Shown here in pieces: positions 22,041-33,678 of a stretch of 64,000 nt of DNA. The notes beneath the pieces are model-generated. The model saw only the letters and a program-made list of their open reading frames with translations. It did not search any database and was not told the origin of the DNA. A program made the translations under genes and the position numbers. Position 1 is the first letter of the stretch. Every line of letters begins with the position of its first letter. The DNA comes from Jaltomata sinuosa (Eukaryota > Streptophyta > Magnoliopsida > Solanales > Solanaceae), in the NCBI GenBank assembly GCA_003996215.1, contig QJPP01000049.1, positions 186,001-250,000 of the forward strand, written 5' to 3'.

Positions 22041-22990
22041 GTGGTCAATCTAGTATTCAATTCCTAAAAGTTCTTCTCATATAGATCAGACCACTGCAAT
22101 TTAACCTTCTTCTGAGTCAACGGAGTCAATAGGGCAGCAATGGAAGAAAACCCTTCCACAAATCTCCTGTGGTAACCAGCAAAAACCAAAAAGCTCCTAA
22201 TATCAGATGGGGAAGTGTGTCTAGGTTAGTTCTTTACTGCCTCAATCTTTTGAGAATCAACTCGAATACCATCTCTAGTCACAATATAGCCCAGAAATGC
22301 AACATACTACATCAAAAACTCAAACTTGCTAAACTTAGCAAATAACTTTCGATCCTTGAGAGTTTGTAACACAACTCTCAAATGGTCCGCATGCTCCTCC
22401 TTACTCCAAGAATAGATAAGAATATCATCAACAAAAACAATCACAAACATATCCAAATACTGTTTGAACACACGGTTCATCAAATCTATAAAGGCTGCAG
22501 GAGCATTCGTTAGTCTAAAAGACATAACCTCAAATTCATAATGGCCATACCGAGTTCCAAAGGCTATCTTCGAAATGTCACATTCTCGAACACGGAGATG
22601 ATGATAACAGGATCTAAGGTCAATGTTGGAAAAGTAACTGGCACCCTGAAGATGATCGAACAAGTCATCAGTTCTAGGAATGGGATACTTATTCTTGATT
22701 TTGACCTTGTTCAAATGACGGTAGTCCATACACATTCTGAGGGAACCATCTTTCTTTCGCACGAATAAAATTAGAGCACCCCATGGAGAGATGTTGGGTC
22801 GAATAAAACCCTTATCAAGAAGGTCTTTCAACCGATCCTTCAATTCCTTAAGCTCCACGGGAGCCATTCTATAGGGAGAAATATAGATAGGATGCATATC
22901 TGGGAGAAGGTCTATTCCAAAGTCGATCTCCCGCTCGGGAGGGACTCGTGGAAAATCTTTGGGAATCACTTCTCGAAACTCACTCACAAT
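22041..22990 (-). pseudogene. Element A reverse transcriptase
   Basis: One long open frame (22307-22987) keeps most of the domain: EFREVIPKDFPRVPPEREIDF, MAPVELKELKDRLKDLLDKG, SPWGALILFVRKKDGSLRMC, PIPRTDDLFDHLQGA, FSNIDLRSCYHHL (usually KIDLRSGYHQ), MSFRLTNAPAAFIDLMN and an intact catalytic IVFVDDILIYS. It ends at a stop after FSKFEFLM; the thumb and connection region continues left with stops (FLVFAGYHRRFVEGFSS near 22150-22200). This is the best-preserved RT in the A copy. Confidence 0.95.
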
Positions 22991-23330
22991 AGAAACTGAC
23001 TAGAGAGATGGGGTTTCGGACTCCGTGTCCACAACCTGAACTATATGATAAACATAACCTTTAGAAATCATTTTCCTAGCCTTAAGATGAGATATGAAAT
23101 GACCCTTCAAGGATGGAGGACTACCCTGCCACTCTAAGATAGGTTCATTCAGGAACTTGAAACTGACAACTCGAGCACAACAATTAATCGAGGCATAACA
23201 TACATACAACCAATCCATCCTAAGAATAACATCAAAATCAGTCATCTCCAACTCTACTAGACCCGCTGAAGTGACTCTATGAAGGACTGAGATAGGGGAT
23301 TTCAGTAGATTTTTTTTGCTAGGACTGACT
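22991..23330 (-). pseudogene. Element A protease-RT linker
   Basis: Frame 23000-23251 encodes MTDFDVILRMDWLYVCYASI (second protease block, usually GMDWL), FKFLNEPILEWQGSPPSLKGHF and KGYVYHIVQVVDTESETPSL. It follows the active-site region in the gag frame at 23302-23808 and leads into RT after a stop near 22999. Confidence 0.88.
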
Positions 23331-24182
23331 CACCAGCAGGAGTAGAAACAAAAAAGGGTTCTAAGAGCTGATAAGGACTAATCTCAAACTTCCAATCCAT
23401 ATAAGGAGTCACAAAAGATAAGGAGGCATACAAATCTAATAAAGCATACACATCAAGAGAGAAGACTTTCAACATACCAGTAACAACGTCCGATGAACTC
23501 TCCTGGTCCTGGTGAGAGGACATAGCATAAAGGCAATTCTGGCGCTGACCACCAGAACTAGAAGTAGTGCCCTGCTGGGTCGAATGACCTCCTGGGGCTG
23601 CTGGAGCAGTCTGAGTCCTACTACCACCTTGTCCCTTCTTAGCTAAAGGGCAATCCTTAATCTTGCATCCAACCTTACCACACCTAAAGCATCCACCTGA
23701 ACCAGCTAAACACTCACCAAGATGACTCTTACCACACTTGTTGCAATAAGGGTAAGGGGTCCCCTTTGTAATACTCTCCTGCAAATAGGAACCAGATCCT
23801 CTACCCATCTAATCATGACGAGGTCTGAGGGCCTGGGTAGGAGCACTAGCTGAAGAATGAACGGGCCCAAATGATTTCTTCTGGAATAAAAATCAATGTC
23901 CGCCTCTGGACCTCTGATGGCCAAAACCTGAACTCTCCGATCTAACCCTTTTTTCTCCCTTGCAATGTCAACTTGTTTCCCTTAATCTGATAGGCATGAG
24001 TCATAAGTCGAGAAATATCCATGTCATCCAAAAGAATTGTGGACCTACACTCTTTATTTACCAAATCTGATACTCTAAAAATGTACTTACTCATTTCATC
24101 CCACGGGTCAGCCACCATGGAAGGAGCATACCTCGAAAGCTAGGTGAACTTCAATCCGTACTCGTGAACCGACATGCTCGCG
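23302..24182 (-). pseudogene. Element A Gag (N-terminus missing) and protease active site
   Basis: The C-terminal frame (23302-23808) holds CNKCGKSHLGEC and CFRCGKVGCKIKDC, where the histidine of the second knuckle is cysteine, then the protease active-site stretch YALLDLYASLSF, in which D-x-G-A has lost its glycine. Right of it (23809-24182) frames with stops carry the capsid core (MSVHEYGLKF, RYAPSMVADPWDEMSKY). Homology ends at 24182 immediately before the MSV motif, so about the first third of Gag, the leader and the 5' LTR are absent. Confidence 0.9.
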
Positions 24183-26135
24183 TAATTGTATATCATGAAT
24201 ACATATATATAGATGAAAATGCATGTCATACATAACTAAGTGCTAGAAATGGTGGTGTCTTTCGGTAGATAACTGGGATCATAACTGCGAACTCATGGCC
24301 ATCTGTCTCTCATACATATAAATATAGGCAATAGGCCCCATACCTCCCAATTATAGCTCGAGAGTTGAATGCATAGTATGTCATGTCATGGATGTGTAAT
24401 GCACGTATGTCATCATAATTATATGGCCAACTTGGCTTGCTGGTACTCTTTATTCTCATAATCTCATAATTACTTTCGTATAACATGTAAGTACCTCATA
24501 GAACCTTATGTTCTATTAGAATAGATTTGAATACTTAACTCGACTTTAGAAAGGTAACTTAAACCTGAGGATGTTCATAAACAGCTTAAGGTGCTTCACT
24601 TAGTTTCTATATATGTTTCCCTAATAGTTTGTAATAAGGTATTTCTAAAACTAAATCTTTGGTAGTTTAAACATACGAGTTACATTTGATAGTTTTGAAA
24701 ATAGACTTATTATTTTAAAGTTTTTCGAGAATTATTTTAGCGAGAAAGGAGGGATAGTTGCAAATCTTAATATTCCTTTGTAATCATTTTACGTCACAAC
24801 ACCCAAAGAATAATAAGAACTCCTACATATAAACATATAGTTAAGGAAGCCGACAAAATGACAGATAGATGCCAAATATCCTATATAACCAAACGAGTGG
24901 AAGATCACCATAATAATACCACAAAAATAACTCAGCTGCAATCCCAATGCCTTTCACAGAAGGTCTTTCTAGCAATAGAACAGTAAAATATCGCATTTGA
25001 CGATTTAGGAATTTTCTAAAGTTCGTGCTCAAAGGAAGGACACCACTTAGCCTTAACATACCTTTCCAACGAATGTCTGAATGCTTATAGTTCCATAACG
25101 AAAGTTGTTCCTTATGTCCTAAGCTTCACAAATACAATGTATACTCAGATTATACACACCTAAAACAGTTTATAATTAAGCTTAAATCAGCAGATTTGCC
25201 ATAGGATCATAACTTGATGAAAAGTCCATAGAACTTCGTAAAAATGATCATAAAAGAGCCCCGAGATGATTACCTTAGCAAACCAAATGTAAAGCTTAAA
25301 GAATCACCAATAAATACCAAATCATATCTGCTGAAACCAACTCCAAATGTGGCTTATCGAAGGGGAAAATGGTTGCCACACGTAGAGATCACATTTTTAG
25401 GCACGGGGAAAAACTTTAGCGATAGAAATCACCAAAAATGCACCTTGATCAGTCAAGAACTGCCTTGTAACCCTCTCCTATGTTTCCCCCTATTTTAGAA
25501 CTATTTTTAGAATGTTTTTATGACTTAAAACATCGGTAGACATATATATTCTAATCCTGACCCGACCCGGTTCGCGACCCAGTTTCAGCACAGACAGTCC
25601 GCGGTAAAATAGTTATAACTTTTTACTCCAAGATCGGCTTGATGTGAGGTTTTATGCGTTACAAACTAGACTTATAGACCTTCGATTAGGTAGGTTAGGG
25701 GCCCTCCAACTCTTCATATATTGGGATAAAAGCTCCAAGACATTTGAACTAAAGTTCAAAAAATTTATTAAAGAAACTTACGGTAAGTTTTGCCGGCTTT
25801 TATTTCGCAACTTGCTTGACTTCCAAACTAAACATAAGACATTGAGGGATTATAATACCTTATAAAACATAATTCTTAGCATATCATATACTCTTAGTCT
25901 TATCCCAAAGTTACGGGTTAGTTTAAACTTTCCAAACGAGCAAGGTGGTACACGAGACATTTCTTTAACTCAAACTTTTGTCTAAGGGATCTCCTTGACC
26001 TAAGACTTAGTTTAATTCTTTGATATTAATACCCATTTGCAACCTTATTCTCCTTACGTGTACACCAAATCATATATACCTCATATACTCATGCCACACT
26101 AGGTATATTATATGAAACAATTATGGGGTCTCACA
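24183..26135 (-). repeat. LTR remnant F (minus orientation)
   Basis: Non-coding. The right border at 26135 gives a minus-strand start TGTGAGACCCC, abutting B integrase. On the minus strand a GGGTCGCGAACCGGGTCGGG stretch is followed by an AT-rich TATATAT and purine-rich GGGGGAAACATAGGAGAGG, consistent with a promoter region. It does not match the LTRs of A, B, D, P or G. The left edge meets A gag and shows no terminal CA/TG, so F is probably a truncated LTR whose element body has been lost. Confidence 0.65.
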
Positions 26136-27367
26136 TTGGAAGTGAACTGAGTACCTCTAGCTAAGATGATGGAGAGTGGCACCCTATGCAGTCTCACAAT
26201 TTCATTAACATAAATCTTGGCCAACTGCTGTGAATTATATTCCACCCTAACCAGAATGAAAGGAGCTGACTTGGTTAGCCTGTCCACGATGACCCAAATA
26301 GAGTCATACTTTTCCAAGGTCTTAGGAAGACCCACCACAAAATCCATGAATATCTTTTCCCATTTCCACTTGGGAATGGGTATCCTCTTAAACAATCCTG
26401 CAGGCCTTTGGTGCTCATACTTAACCTGCTGATATTTTTGACACTTAGACACATAGTCAGCTATGTCCCTCTTCATCCCAGGCCACCAATAAAGTTGCCT
26501 CAAGTCCCAGTACATTTTGGTTACACCTGGATAAATTTAATACCGTGAACCATGAGCTTCTAAGAATATATTCTGTATCAAGTCATTGACATAGAGGACA
26601 CAAATGTGCCCTCTAAAGCACAAGACTTTACCAGCATCCAACGTGGCATCCTGGGCCTCCTCGGACACCACCTTGTTCCAAAACTTGTTCTGTGCATCCA
26701 GAAACTATTTGGCTTTGATTTTCTCTATAAATGTAGGTTTAACCTCAATACTGGCAAACACCTCACCCTGTTCTGAAATGCCCAACTTCACGAATTTAGA
26801 TTTTAGAGCCTGAATCTCCCTAACCAAGGGTCATTTTTATACCCCCAAATAGGCCAAACTATCCATGCTAACAACTTTCTAGCTCAATGCATCTGTCACC
26901 ATATTATCCTTGCCTGGATGATACTGGATGGTCACATTAAAATCCTTCAACAGTTCCATCCACCTATTCTGTCTCAGATTTAAATCTTTTTGTGTAAAGA
27001 CATGTTGCAGGCTGCGATGGTCTGTGAACACTTCACACCTGACACCATAAAGGTAATGTCTCTAAATCTTTAGTGCAAAGACTACCACTGCCAACTCTAA
27101 ATCGTGTCTCAAGTAGTTCTTCTCATAAGGATTCAATTTCCTTGAAGCATTAGCTATAACATTCCTGTCCTGCATCAACACAACACCCAAACCCAAATGT
27201 GAATCATCACAAAACACAATGAAATCTTTATCTTTAACTGACAATGATAGGAAGGGAGCTGTAGTTAGAAGTGTCTTGAGCTTTTGGAAGCTCTCTTTAC
27301 ACTTGCCAGACCAAACAAAAGGTTTCTCCTTCTGAGTCAACCTTGTCAAGTGAGTAGCAATAGAAGT
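26136..27367 (-). pseudogene. Element B RNase H and integrase N-terminal/core piece
   Basis: Reading leftward: LTRLTQKEKPFVWSGKCKESF, RNase H FIVFCDDSHLGLGVVLMQDR (YCDAS altered), KLNPYEKNYLRHDLELAVVVF, stops, SMDSLAYLGV, LIQNIFLEAHGSRY, the HHCC finger (KMYWDLRQLYWWPGMKRDIADYVSKCQKYQ, with the last Cys lost), then the core with IFMDFVVGLPKTLEKYDSIW and RVPLSIILARGTQFTS, where the middle catalytic aspartate (usually SDRGTQF) is alanine. It is cut at 27367 by E and at 26136 by F. Adjacent RT and integrase residues are missing at both cuts. Confidence 0.93.
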
Positions 27368-28636
27368 GATGTGCCAGGATTTCATGGCACTTTCGATGCT
27401 TAAAACTAAGGATTTTTGGGAGTTCTTAAGTACATTTTATTGGATTTGATGTCGTTTGTTACATGTACAGGGAAAAATATTGAAAAGATGAAAATGTCAA
27501 AGTGTTGCAGATTTCTGGGCAAAAAGTAATGCCCCATGAGCGTCTCACCGATGATGGCCCATAGGAGAAGGCGTCTGAGCAAAATAGAGCACCCATATGC
27601 ACAAGGCATCCCCACGCCCTGCCTCGATGGGCGTCGGTCCAGCCATAGGATATCACATGGCCCATCAGACTGGACCAGTGGAGCTGGAGCTTCCAAGGCT
27701 TAAGTGATGAGCTGCCACAATGCCCGTGAGAGACATGAACGACTATTGCAGAAGCCTGTCAAAATGTGCTAGAGGAGATATGAGATTGAGTCGACCAGCC
27801 GATGAGAGGGGTACGACGAACATTGCATCCACGATGTCCCATCACCTCAGCCCATGGAATCAAGGTAGGTTGCCTGGAACCAAGACCTGAAGAGACCTGA
27901 TGGGCACTCATAATGGCCGTCGCATCCATGATAGCCCATGGGGCATCCCGTTGGCAGTACCGCATCCCGCTTTCCTAGATTAGTTAGGATTTGGTTTCTT
28001 TTGTCTATAAATACTTCCCCTTAGGTTTTATTTTCGGTTGTTACTCATTATTTTTGTACAAGCACTACATTGTTATGTTTGTTTGACTTTATTACACAAA
28101 ATCTTGAGATTAAAAATTATTCTTGATTAATTGATGTGTTCTTGAGACTTTTGTCAAGATTTTAGATTTCTTTACTTCTTATTGTAAGTATCTATTGATG
28201 ATTGTTCCAACAACCATTAATGATTTACTTATGAACATGAGTAGCTAAATCCACAACTAGGATTGTGAGAACCATGAAGGATTAACGAAGTAGGCAAAGT
28301 ACATGGTAATTCTAGGGCAGCGGTGTTTATGCATGTATTGTTCTTCCCTTTGTTTTGATTGCTTTTTAATGGTGGCCAATGTTAGAACTCGCCTTATCCT
28401 TACTTGCGGTACCAAGGAGGTACCAGATGGGAAAAGGATTATTTAATAATAGATATTTGAGGCTATCAACCCTTATCTAATAGCTTGACCTTGTTCGGGA
28501 ATAGCTAATCTGGGATCCAGGGTAAGGGTTAGTAAATTATACACCCACGAGCGGATCAAGGCGTGTGGTGAAATTCATCTATCTAAGGGATCAAGGATTT
28601 AGGTGAACCTAACTTACCGATTCTGCATGCTAACCT
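27368..28636 (+). repeat. LTR1 of complex E (3' truncated)
   Basis: Begins TGATGTGCCAGG against B sequence (left flank AGAAG). Bases 28220-28630 match LTR2 30000-30395 (GCATGAGTAG, TTAGAACTCGCCTTATC, TTTAGGTGAACCTAAC), while the U3 parts differ. The last 300 bases of LTR2 have no counterpart. U3 carries a GC-rich block with repeated GCCCATGAG/CGATGGGC motifs (27530-27970). Open frames there are by-products. Confidence 0.82.
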
Positions 28637-29457
28637 AGCTTATTCCATATTTTGCATCTTAGTCTAGAACTTGCCCTGCATGTTATTGAAGCAAAATAAA
28701 AAGCATTGCTTTGTTTAGAATATGATATAGGCTTTCTTTGATATGTCTTGTGAATTTTAGCCTTTTCAGATATTATATCACTAGTTATCTCTTTGAGCTT
28801 GTACCCTTTCATTTGGTAGCTGTATTTTTTGCCTTGATCCTTTTGTTGAATCCCTAGTTTTTGCACCCTGCTTCCTTAAGCACTGTAGCATGGACTATAA
28901 TAAAGTTGTTAAATTTGAAGAAAAGGGATGGTTGAGTGAAAAAGGCGACTAATGATAGCTACAAAGTGATGAAAAGGCCCTCTTAGAAAGATTGTAACCA
29001 AAAAAAAAAGAGAGAAAATTTCTTGAAGAAAAATATATGATTGAAGCGTTCTTGATATGATGAGAATTACTAGTGAAAATAATTAAGAGAGGGCTGAAAC
29101 AAAAAGAAAAAAAATGGGTGATGAAGTTCAAAAAGTGCAAAGGGCTTAGGGAAGTTTAAGTCACTAATATATAGTTTCCTACCTGTCCCGTAGCAAATAT
29201 TACAACCCGTAAAAGTCCTATTTGATTCTATTCGAGCATGCTTAATTAGTGGAGATGTACATAATGTGCAAGCCTATGGTTCTTTGTGCATACATGTGAA
29301 TTCTTTTGTGAGTGCGAGAGTTCTTTGATTAGAAGTCCTTAATTTATATTCGATTATAATTGTTTGTATCAATCAAAGTGGTGACATTCCTAGTTTGATT
29401 TTTTTGATGAGCTTTAATGCTTGCTCGAGGTCGAACAAGAGTTTAAGTGTGGGGTGG
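28637..29457 (+). other. Athila-type 3' untranslated region and polypurine tract
   Basis: Non-coding, AT-rich, with A-rich runs near 29000 and 29100. It ends AAGAGTTTAAGTGTGGGGTGG right before the TG of LTR2. This purine-rich ending is typical just upstream of the 3' LTR in Athila/Tat-type elements, so I read 29440-29457 as the plus-strand primer site of an element whose 3' LTR is LTR2. Confidence 0.7.
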
Positions 29458-30686
29458 TGATGTGAGGCCAAAAATACATATATTTAGCATTATTTACCTC
29501 ATATTTAATCTTTTTATCATCATTTTTTGAGCATTGATTTTAAGAATTATTCTTATATTGAGTATTTTATGTGTAGAATTAAAACGGTGAAAAGTTGAAG
29601 ACATTTGGAGAAGAAATGAATTAAAAATGATAAATTATATAAGGAAATCAAGCAGGCAGCTTAATGGATTAAATGAAATATTATATTCATATAAACAAGA
29701 GCAGCAAACATTCAAATTGCAACTTGCAATTTCATAATTGGCTTCCACGTGGCAACATCTATAAATATCCCACAAGAATATTTTTTGTTAAAAAAGCGAA
29801 ATACTTTTTTTCTTTTGACTTTGTAAGCTAGGAAGAGCTAAGAACTGTCGTGGAGGCTGGATAATTTTTGTTTATTCCATTCTTCTCCATTATTATTTAT
29901 TTGTGTTCTTGGATTATATATTTTGATACTTTGAAGTAATTTTCATGATTAATACAAGTAAGTCTTTTATTATATATTATTCTATGATTCTTGCAAGCAT
30001 GAGTAGATAAATACCATAACTAGGATTGTGGGAACTATGATGAATTAACAAACGTAGGTTAAAAAGTTAATGATTCTAGGGCAGTGTTTATGCATGTATT
30101 GTTTTTTCCTTCGCTTTGATTGCTTTTTAATGGTTGAAAATGTTAGAACTCGCCTTATCATTACTTGCCAGACTAAGGAGGTAACGGATGGACAAAGGGT
30201 TGTTCAACGACGGAGATTTGAGGCTATTAACCCTCATCTAATAGCTTGACCATGTACGAGAATAGCTAATCTGGGATCCAGGGTAAGGGTTAGTAAATCA
30301 TACACCCACGGCCGGACAAAGGCATGTGGTGAAATTCATTTATCTGCTGGACCAAGGATTTAGGTGAACCTAACTTACCGATCTTGCATGTTAAGCACCA
30401 AAATAGATCATTGATTGTGTATACCTCCTAAGTTATGATATCATAGTGAGCACAATTCTAGTTACCTTTAATTCTTTGAATACAATTAAATATTAAATTG
30501 TTAATAATTCCTATCTTTACTTGTGATACATAAACTCCCCCTTGAAATAAAGACGACCGATTAAATATTCACTAGTGACGTATTTCTTCCATATTTCTTG
30601 TGGGATCGACCCTAACCTCAGTTAGGTTTTATATTTGACAACGACCTCTTTATACTTCATAAAAGAGGTATAATTTGGGCGTATCA
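29458..30686 (+). repeat. LTR2 of complex E
   Basis: Starts TGATGTGAGGCC after a polypurine tract and ends GGGCGTATCA five bases before a PBS, so it is bounded by internal signals on both sides: 3' LTR of one unit and 5' LTR of the next. A CTATAAATA box is at about 29769-29777. GTGGGATCGACCC near 30600 is typical of Athila-type U5. Confidence 0.85.
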
Positions 30687-30691
30687 AATTT

Positions 30692-30709
30692 TGGCTCCGT
30701 TACCGGGGA
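30692..30709 (+). other. Primer-binding site of complex E (tRNA-Asp type)
   Basis: TGGCTCCGTTACCGGGGA differs at two bases from TGGCGCCGTTGCCGGGGA, the Athila-type site complementary to tRNA-Asp. It is placed five bases after LTR2. Confidence 0.9.
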
Positions 30710-30818
30710 ATACAGTTTAGGATTAAGTGAGATTGTGTTTATTTCACTATTAGTCCTTATTTCCTGATTTTACTTTTTCTGTTATTTTTGTTTTGTGATG
30801 CAGGTTGCACCCTTGCGC

Positions 30819-32559
30819 ATGCCCAGTACAAGGAGTCAAGGCAATCCCTTGATCCTAAACTCTACAGATGTCTAAGAAATATGGCTAAAGAGGGAGAGCA
30901 TGAGAGACAAGAGCAGATCACAGCTCGGTTTTTGACTGAAGCTGAGCAGAGAAAAAAGGCAGGGGAAGAAGCCCTTGCTGCTGAAGATGCTACAATTATA
31001 GCGAACCTTGCAGCTCAAAATGCGGCAGCTAAACAAGCAAGGCAAGAACGACAACAAGCTGTCAGAGACGAGGCAACAACTAGACAAAATTAACCACAAA
31101 ATAGGGACTGATAGATACAACAGCCAAGGCATTCACCTTGCTACTATGATTATGATGATGATGATGATGAGGTGGAGGAATTGGGAATTACTGGACCCAT
31201 AATGTTGCCACCACTGACTGAGGGATCAAAGTTTGACATCACCAGCACCATGATCCAGTTGCTGAACCTAAAGGGACTATATGCTGGAAAGCCTACAGAA
31301 GATGCAAATCTATATGTTAAAAATTTTACTCAAATTTGCAAAGCATATAATATACCAGGAGTGGGGCAAGATGCTATTAGACTGAGACTGTTTCCATTCT
31401 CATTGACTGATGAGGCAACTGTGTGGCTCTCAGAATTGCTTAATAATTCCATATACACATGGCACGAGTTGAAGACTCAGTTTCTGGAGTGGTTCTTTCC
31501 TCTGTCAAGGTCGTTGCAGCTGAAGCAAGAGGTCTACAATTTCAAGCAGCTACCTGTAAAGGAATTATATGAGATTTGGTTGAGGTTCAATAAGAAGTTG
31601 AAATAATTTTTGAGACACAGAATCCCTTCAAGGCATCTGATGGAGATATTCAACAAAGCATTCAATGCCAGCACAAAAGCAGTAGCCGACACTGTAACTA
31701 GTGGAACATTCATAGGGAACTCGTATATTAAAGCTTCTGAGATGCTTTATAGGGTTACTAAGACTAACAGGGCATGTCATACTAGAGAGACCGAGAGTCC
31801 AGCAGGTACATATGTAGTTGGTAAGTCCATTGATTTTCAAGAGTTATAAGAGCTCAAGAAAGAAGTTGCTGAGATGAAGATGAACATTGGGTTGATTGCA
31901 AAGAAAATCCTAGATGAGGGAGTAGAGAAGGTAAAAGCCATCAGCTCACACGGTAAAGAACCAAGGCCATACGATTACTCATTCGATGAGGAGGTTAGTT
32001 ATCTGAATGATCAAGGAGTGGGTTTTCAGGCCTCTGGCCAAGGGAATCAAGGTTGAAACAGATATAGAGATGACTACTACAATCGGTCCAGCTACAGAGA
32101 CAGGAGCAAAGCTAGAGACAAATATGCAAGCTAACATTTCAGGTATAAGTCAGAAAGTAGAGCGTGATTATGTCGCCATAAAACAACTTGAGACCTAAAT
32201 GCACCAGATGTCTATAAGCATGAATCCGCGTCAAAAGGGTACTCTCCGAAGTGACACCATAAATAATCTGACGAATGATCGACAAGTTATGGCTGTGACT
32301 ACCCGAAGTAGAAAATAGACTGTTGACCCTCCTTTGCCTATAGTTGTTGATGAGACGACCGACTCTTAAAAGGAGGATATTGAGATTATGGTCGAGTATG
32401 AGAAAAAGGATAGCGGTGAAGGGCCAAGTGAGAGGAAGTCTTTTGAGTCTAAAGTGGAGAATAAAGAGCTTGCACCAGTCTTGAAACCCATGCCATTGCC
32501 TCCTACACCTTACCCACAGAGATTAAAGAAAGAGGTTGAGGACAAGAATCCCAATGTAT
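30819..32559 (+). pseudogene. Athila-type Gag of complex E
   Basis: The likely start is ATG 30819 (MPSTRSQGNP), quickly followed by a stop; a different frame from 30788 carries an Ala/Gln/Glu-rich coiled-coil-like stretch. A repeated GAT run (31147-31170) gives an Asp tract. The capsid core is open at 31172-31606: GSKFDITSTMIQLLNLKGLY, DANLYVKNFTQICKAYNIPG, RLRLFPFSLTDEATVWLSEL, WHELKTQFLEWFFP (Retrotrans_gag). It continues through stops with RHLMEIFNKAFNAST and KEVAEMKMNIGLIAKK, then decays into VED-rich linker sequence by about 32550. No zinc knuckle is evident. Confidence 0.88.
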
Positions 32560-33065
32560 GGTCCTAATTTAAACACGCCACCTACACAACTCACTACATA
32601 GGTTTAAGGAATGCAGGATAATATGGTTCCTCATCCCTTGATATAAAGTAGGGATCTAATTTGAAGAAGGAAGTCATTTGTGGATTGATTCTGACCGTCC
32701 TTGTCAATATAGGACTGTCTTTCATTCTGCTTTTACTTATTTTTTTTCAATCTATCATTTTCGAAATTTTGCCCCCTGACTCTACCATTATTATAGGGGT
32801 ATGGGGCAAAGTTTGATCATGGTGATTATTTGGTCAAGGTATATCTATCTTGGTTTAAAGAGCGTGACTCTTTAGTTTAATTAAGTTCAAATTTGTTAAA
32901 TTCAAACCATTTGAGTATACTTTAAAAGTAGATGGAGTGATCAAGCGGCCCTTCTTGCACCAACATACATCCAATGGCATATAGAGTAAAATAGTTCAAG
33001 TATTTCACGTTCACCATCAAACACCAACTCTTCAGGAAAGAGTCGAATCTCCCGAGGATATAAAG
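32560..33065 (+). other. Unexplained 0.5-kb stretch between gag and protease of E
   Basis: Upstream sequence encodes PYPQRLKKEVEDKN; sequence from about 33075 resumes with residues resembling LKQLSVNIPLVEAFEKMPGYAKF. In related elements these adjoin. The 0.5 kb between has no open frame or recognised domain, includes a T-rich run near 32740, and shows no clear terminal repeats. It may be a small insertion. Confidence 0.5.
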
Positions 33066-33678
33066 CAAATTTCATGTGATCATCTCCATGCTAAAATAAC
33101 TTTCAGTCAACATTCCTTTAGTTGAAGCATTTGAGAAGATGCCTGGATATGCTAAATTCATGAAGGATCTGGTAACTAGGAAGAGAACGGTGAGTTTTGA
33201 GCCAACTGACAATCTGCGCCATTGTGTAGTGCAATAGCCTCCCGTTCTTTGGTGCAGAAAAAAAAAGATCGTGGAGATTTTACTATTCCATGTACGATTG
33301 GAGCATTCTATTTTGCTAAAGTGTTGTGTGATCTTGGTGGCAGTATCAATCTAATGCCACTAGCTGTGTTTAATAAGTTTGGCTTGAGAGCCTCCAACCC
33401 AAGGATAATGCAGCTTCTTATGGCAGATCGGACAGTGAAAAGGACTATAGGGATTCTCTATGATGTGCTTGTGAAAGTTGACACTTTTATATTCCCTGGG
33501 GACTTTGTTATTCTTGATTGTGAGGCTTACTTTGAGGTTTCTATCATCTTAGGATGACCATTCCTTGCTATCGGACGCGCGTTGGTTGATTTAGACTGGG
33601 CAGATAAAGTTCAAATTGAATGATGAGGTAGTTACATTTAATATTTGCCAGTCTATGAAGAATCATGATGACACGTGA
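33066..33678 (+). pseudogene. Athila-type protease of complex E
   Basis: Upstream residues EAFEKMPGYAKFMKDLVT are followed by frame 33222-33557: GDFTIPCTIGAFYFAKVLCD, then the active-site LGGSINLMPLAVFNKFGL (family usually D-L-G-A-S-I-N-L-M-P; alanine is glycine), VKRTIGILYDVLVKVD, FIFPGDFVILDCE, and IILG followed by TGA where the family has GRPFL. Aspartic protease maturing Gag-Pol. The stop at 33557 and frame changes upstream break it. Confidence 0.88.

Larger units (their letters stand above)
17911..24182 (-). mobile_element. Ty3/gypsy chromovirus A, 5' end deleted
   Basis: Minus-strand element inserted in B integrase: 3' LTR (17911-19836), then integrase, RNase H, RT, protease and gag reading rightward. 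It stops inside the gag core at about 24182, where LTR sequence of another family (F) begins. No 5' LTR or PBS remains, so the right target duplication cannot be checked. Pol is near-identical to P and D. Confidence 0.92.

Noticed and set aside
24841..25865. Short open frames within LTR remnant F
   Set aside because: No recognisable domains, both strands, in sequence with promoter-like LTR features.
30872..31132. Leu/Ser-rich minus-strand frame
   Set aside because: Shadow of the Gln/Glu/Ala-rich N-terminal Gag region of complex E.
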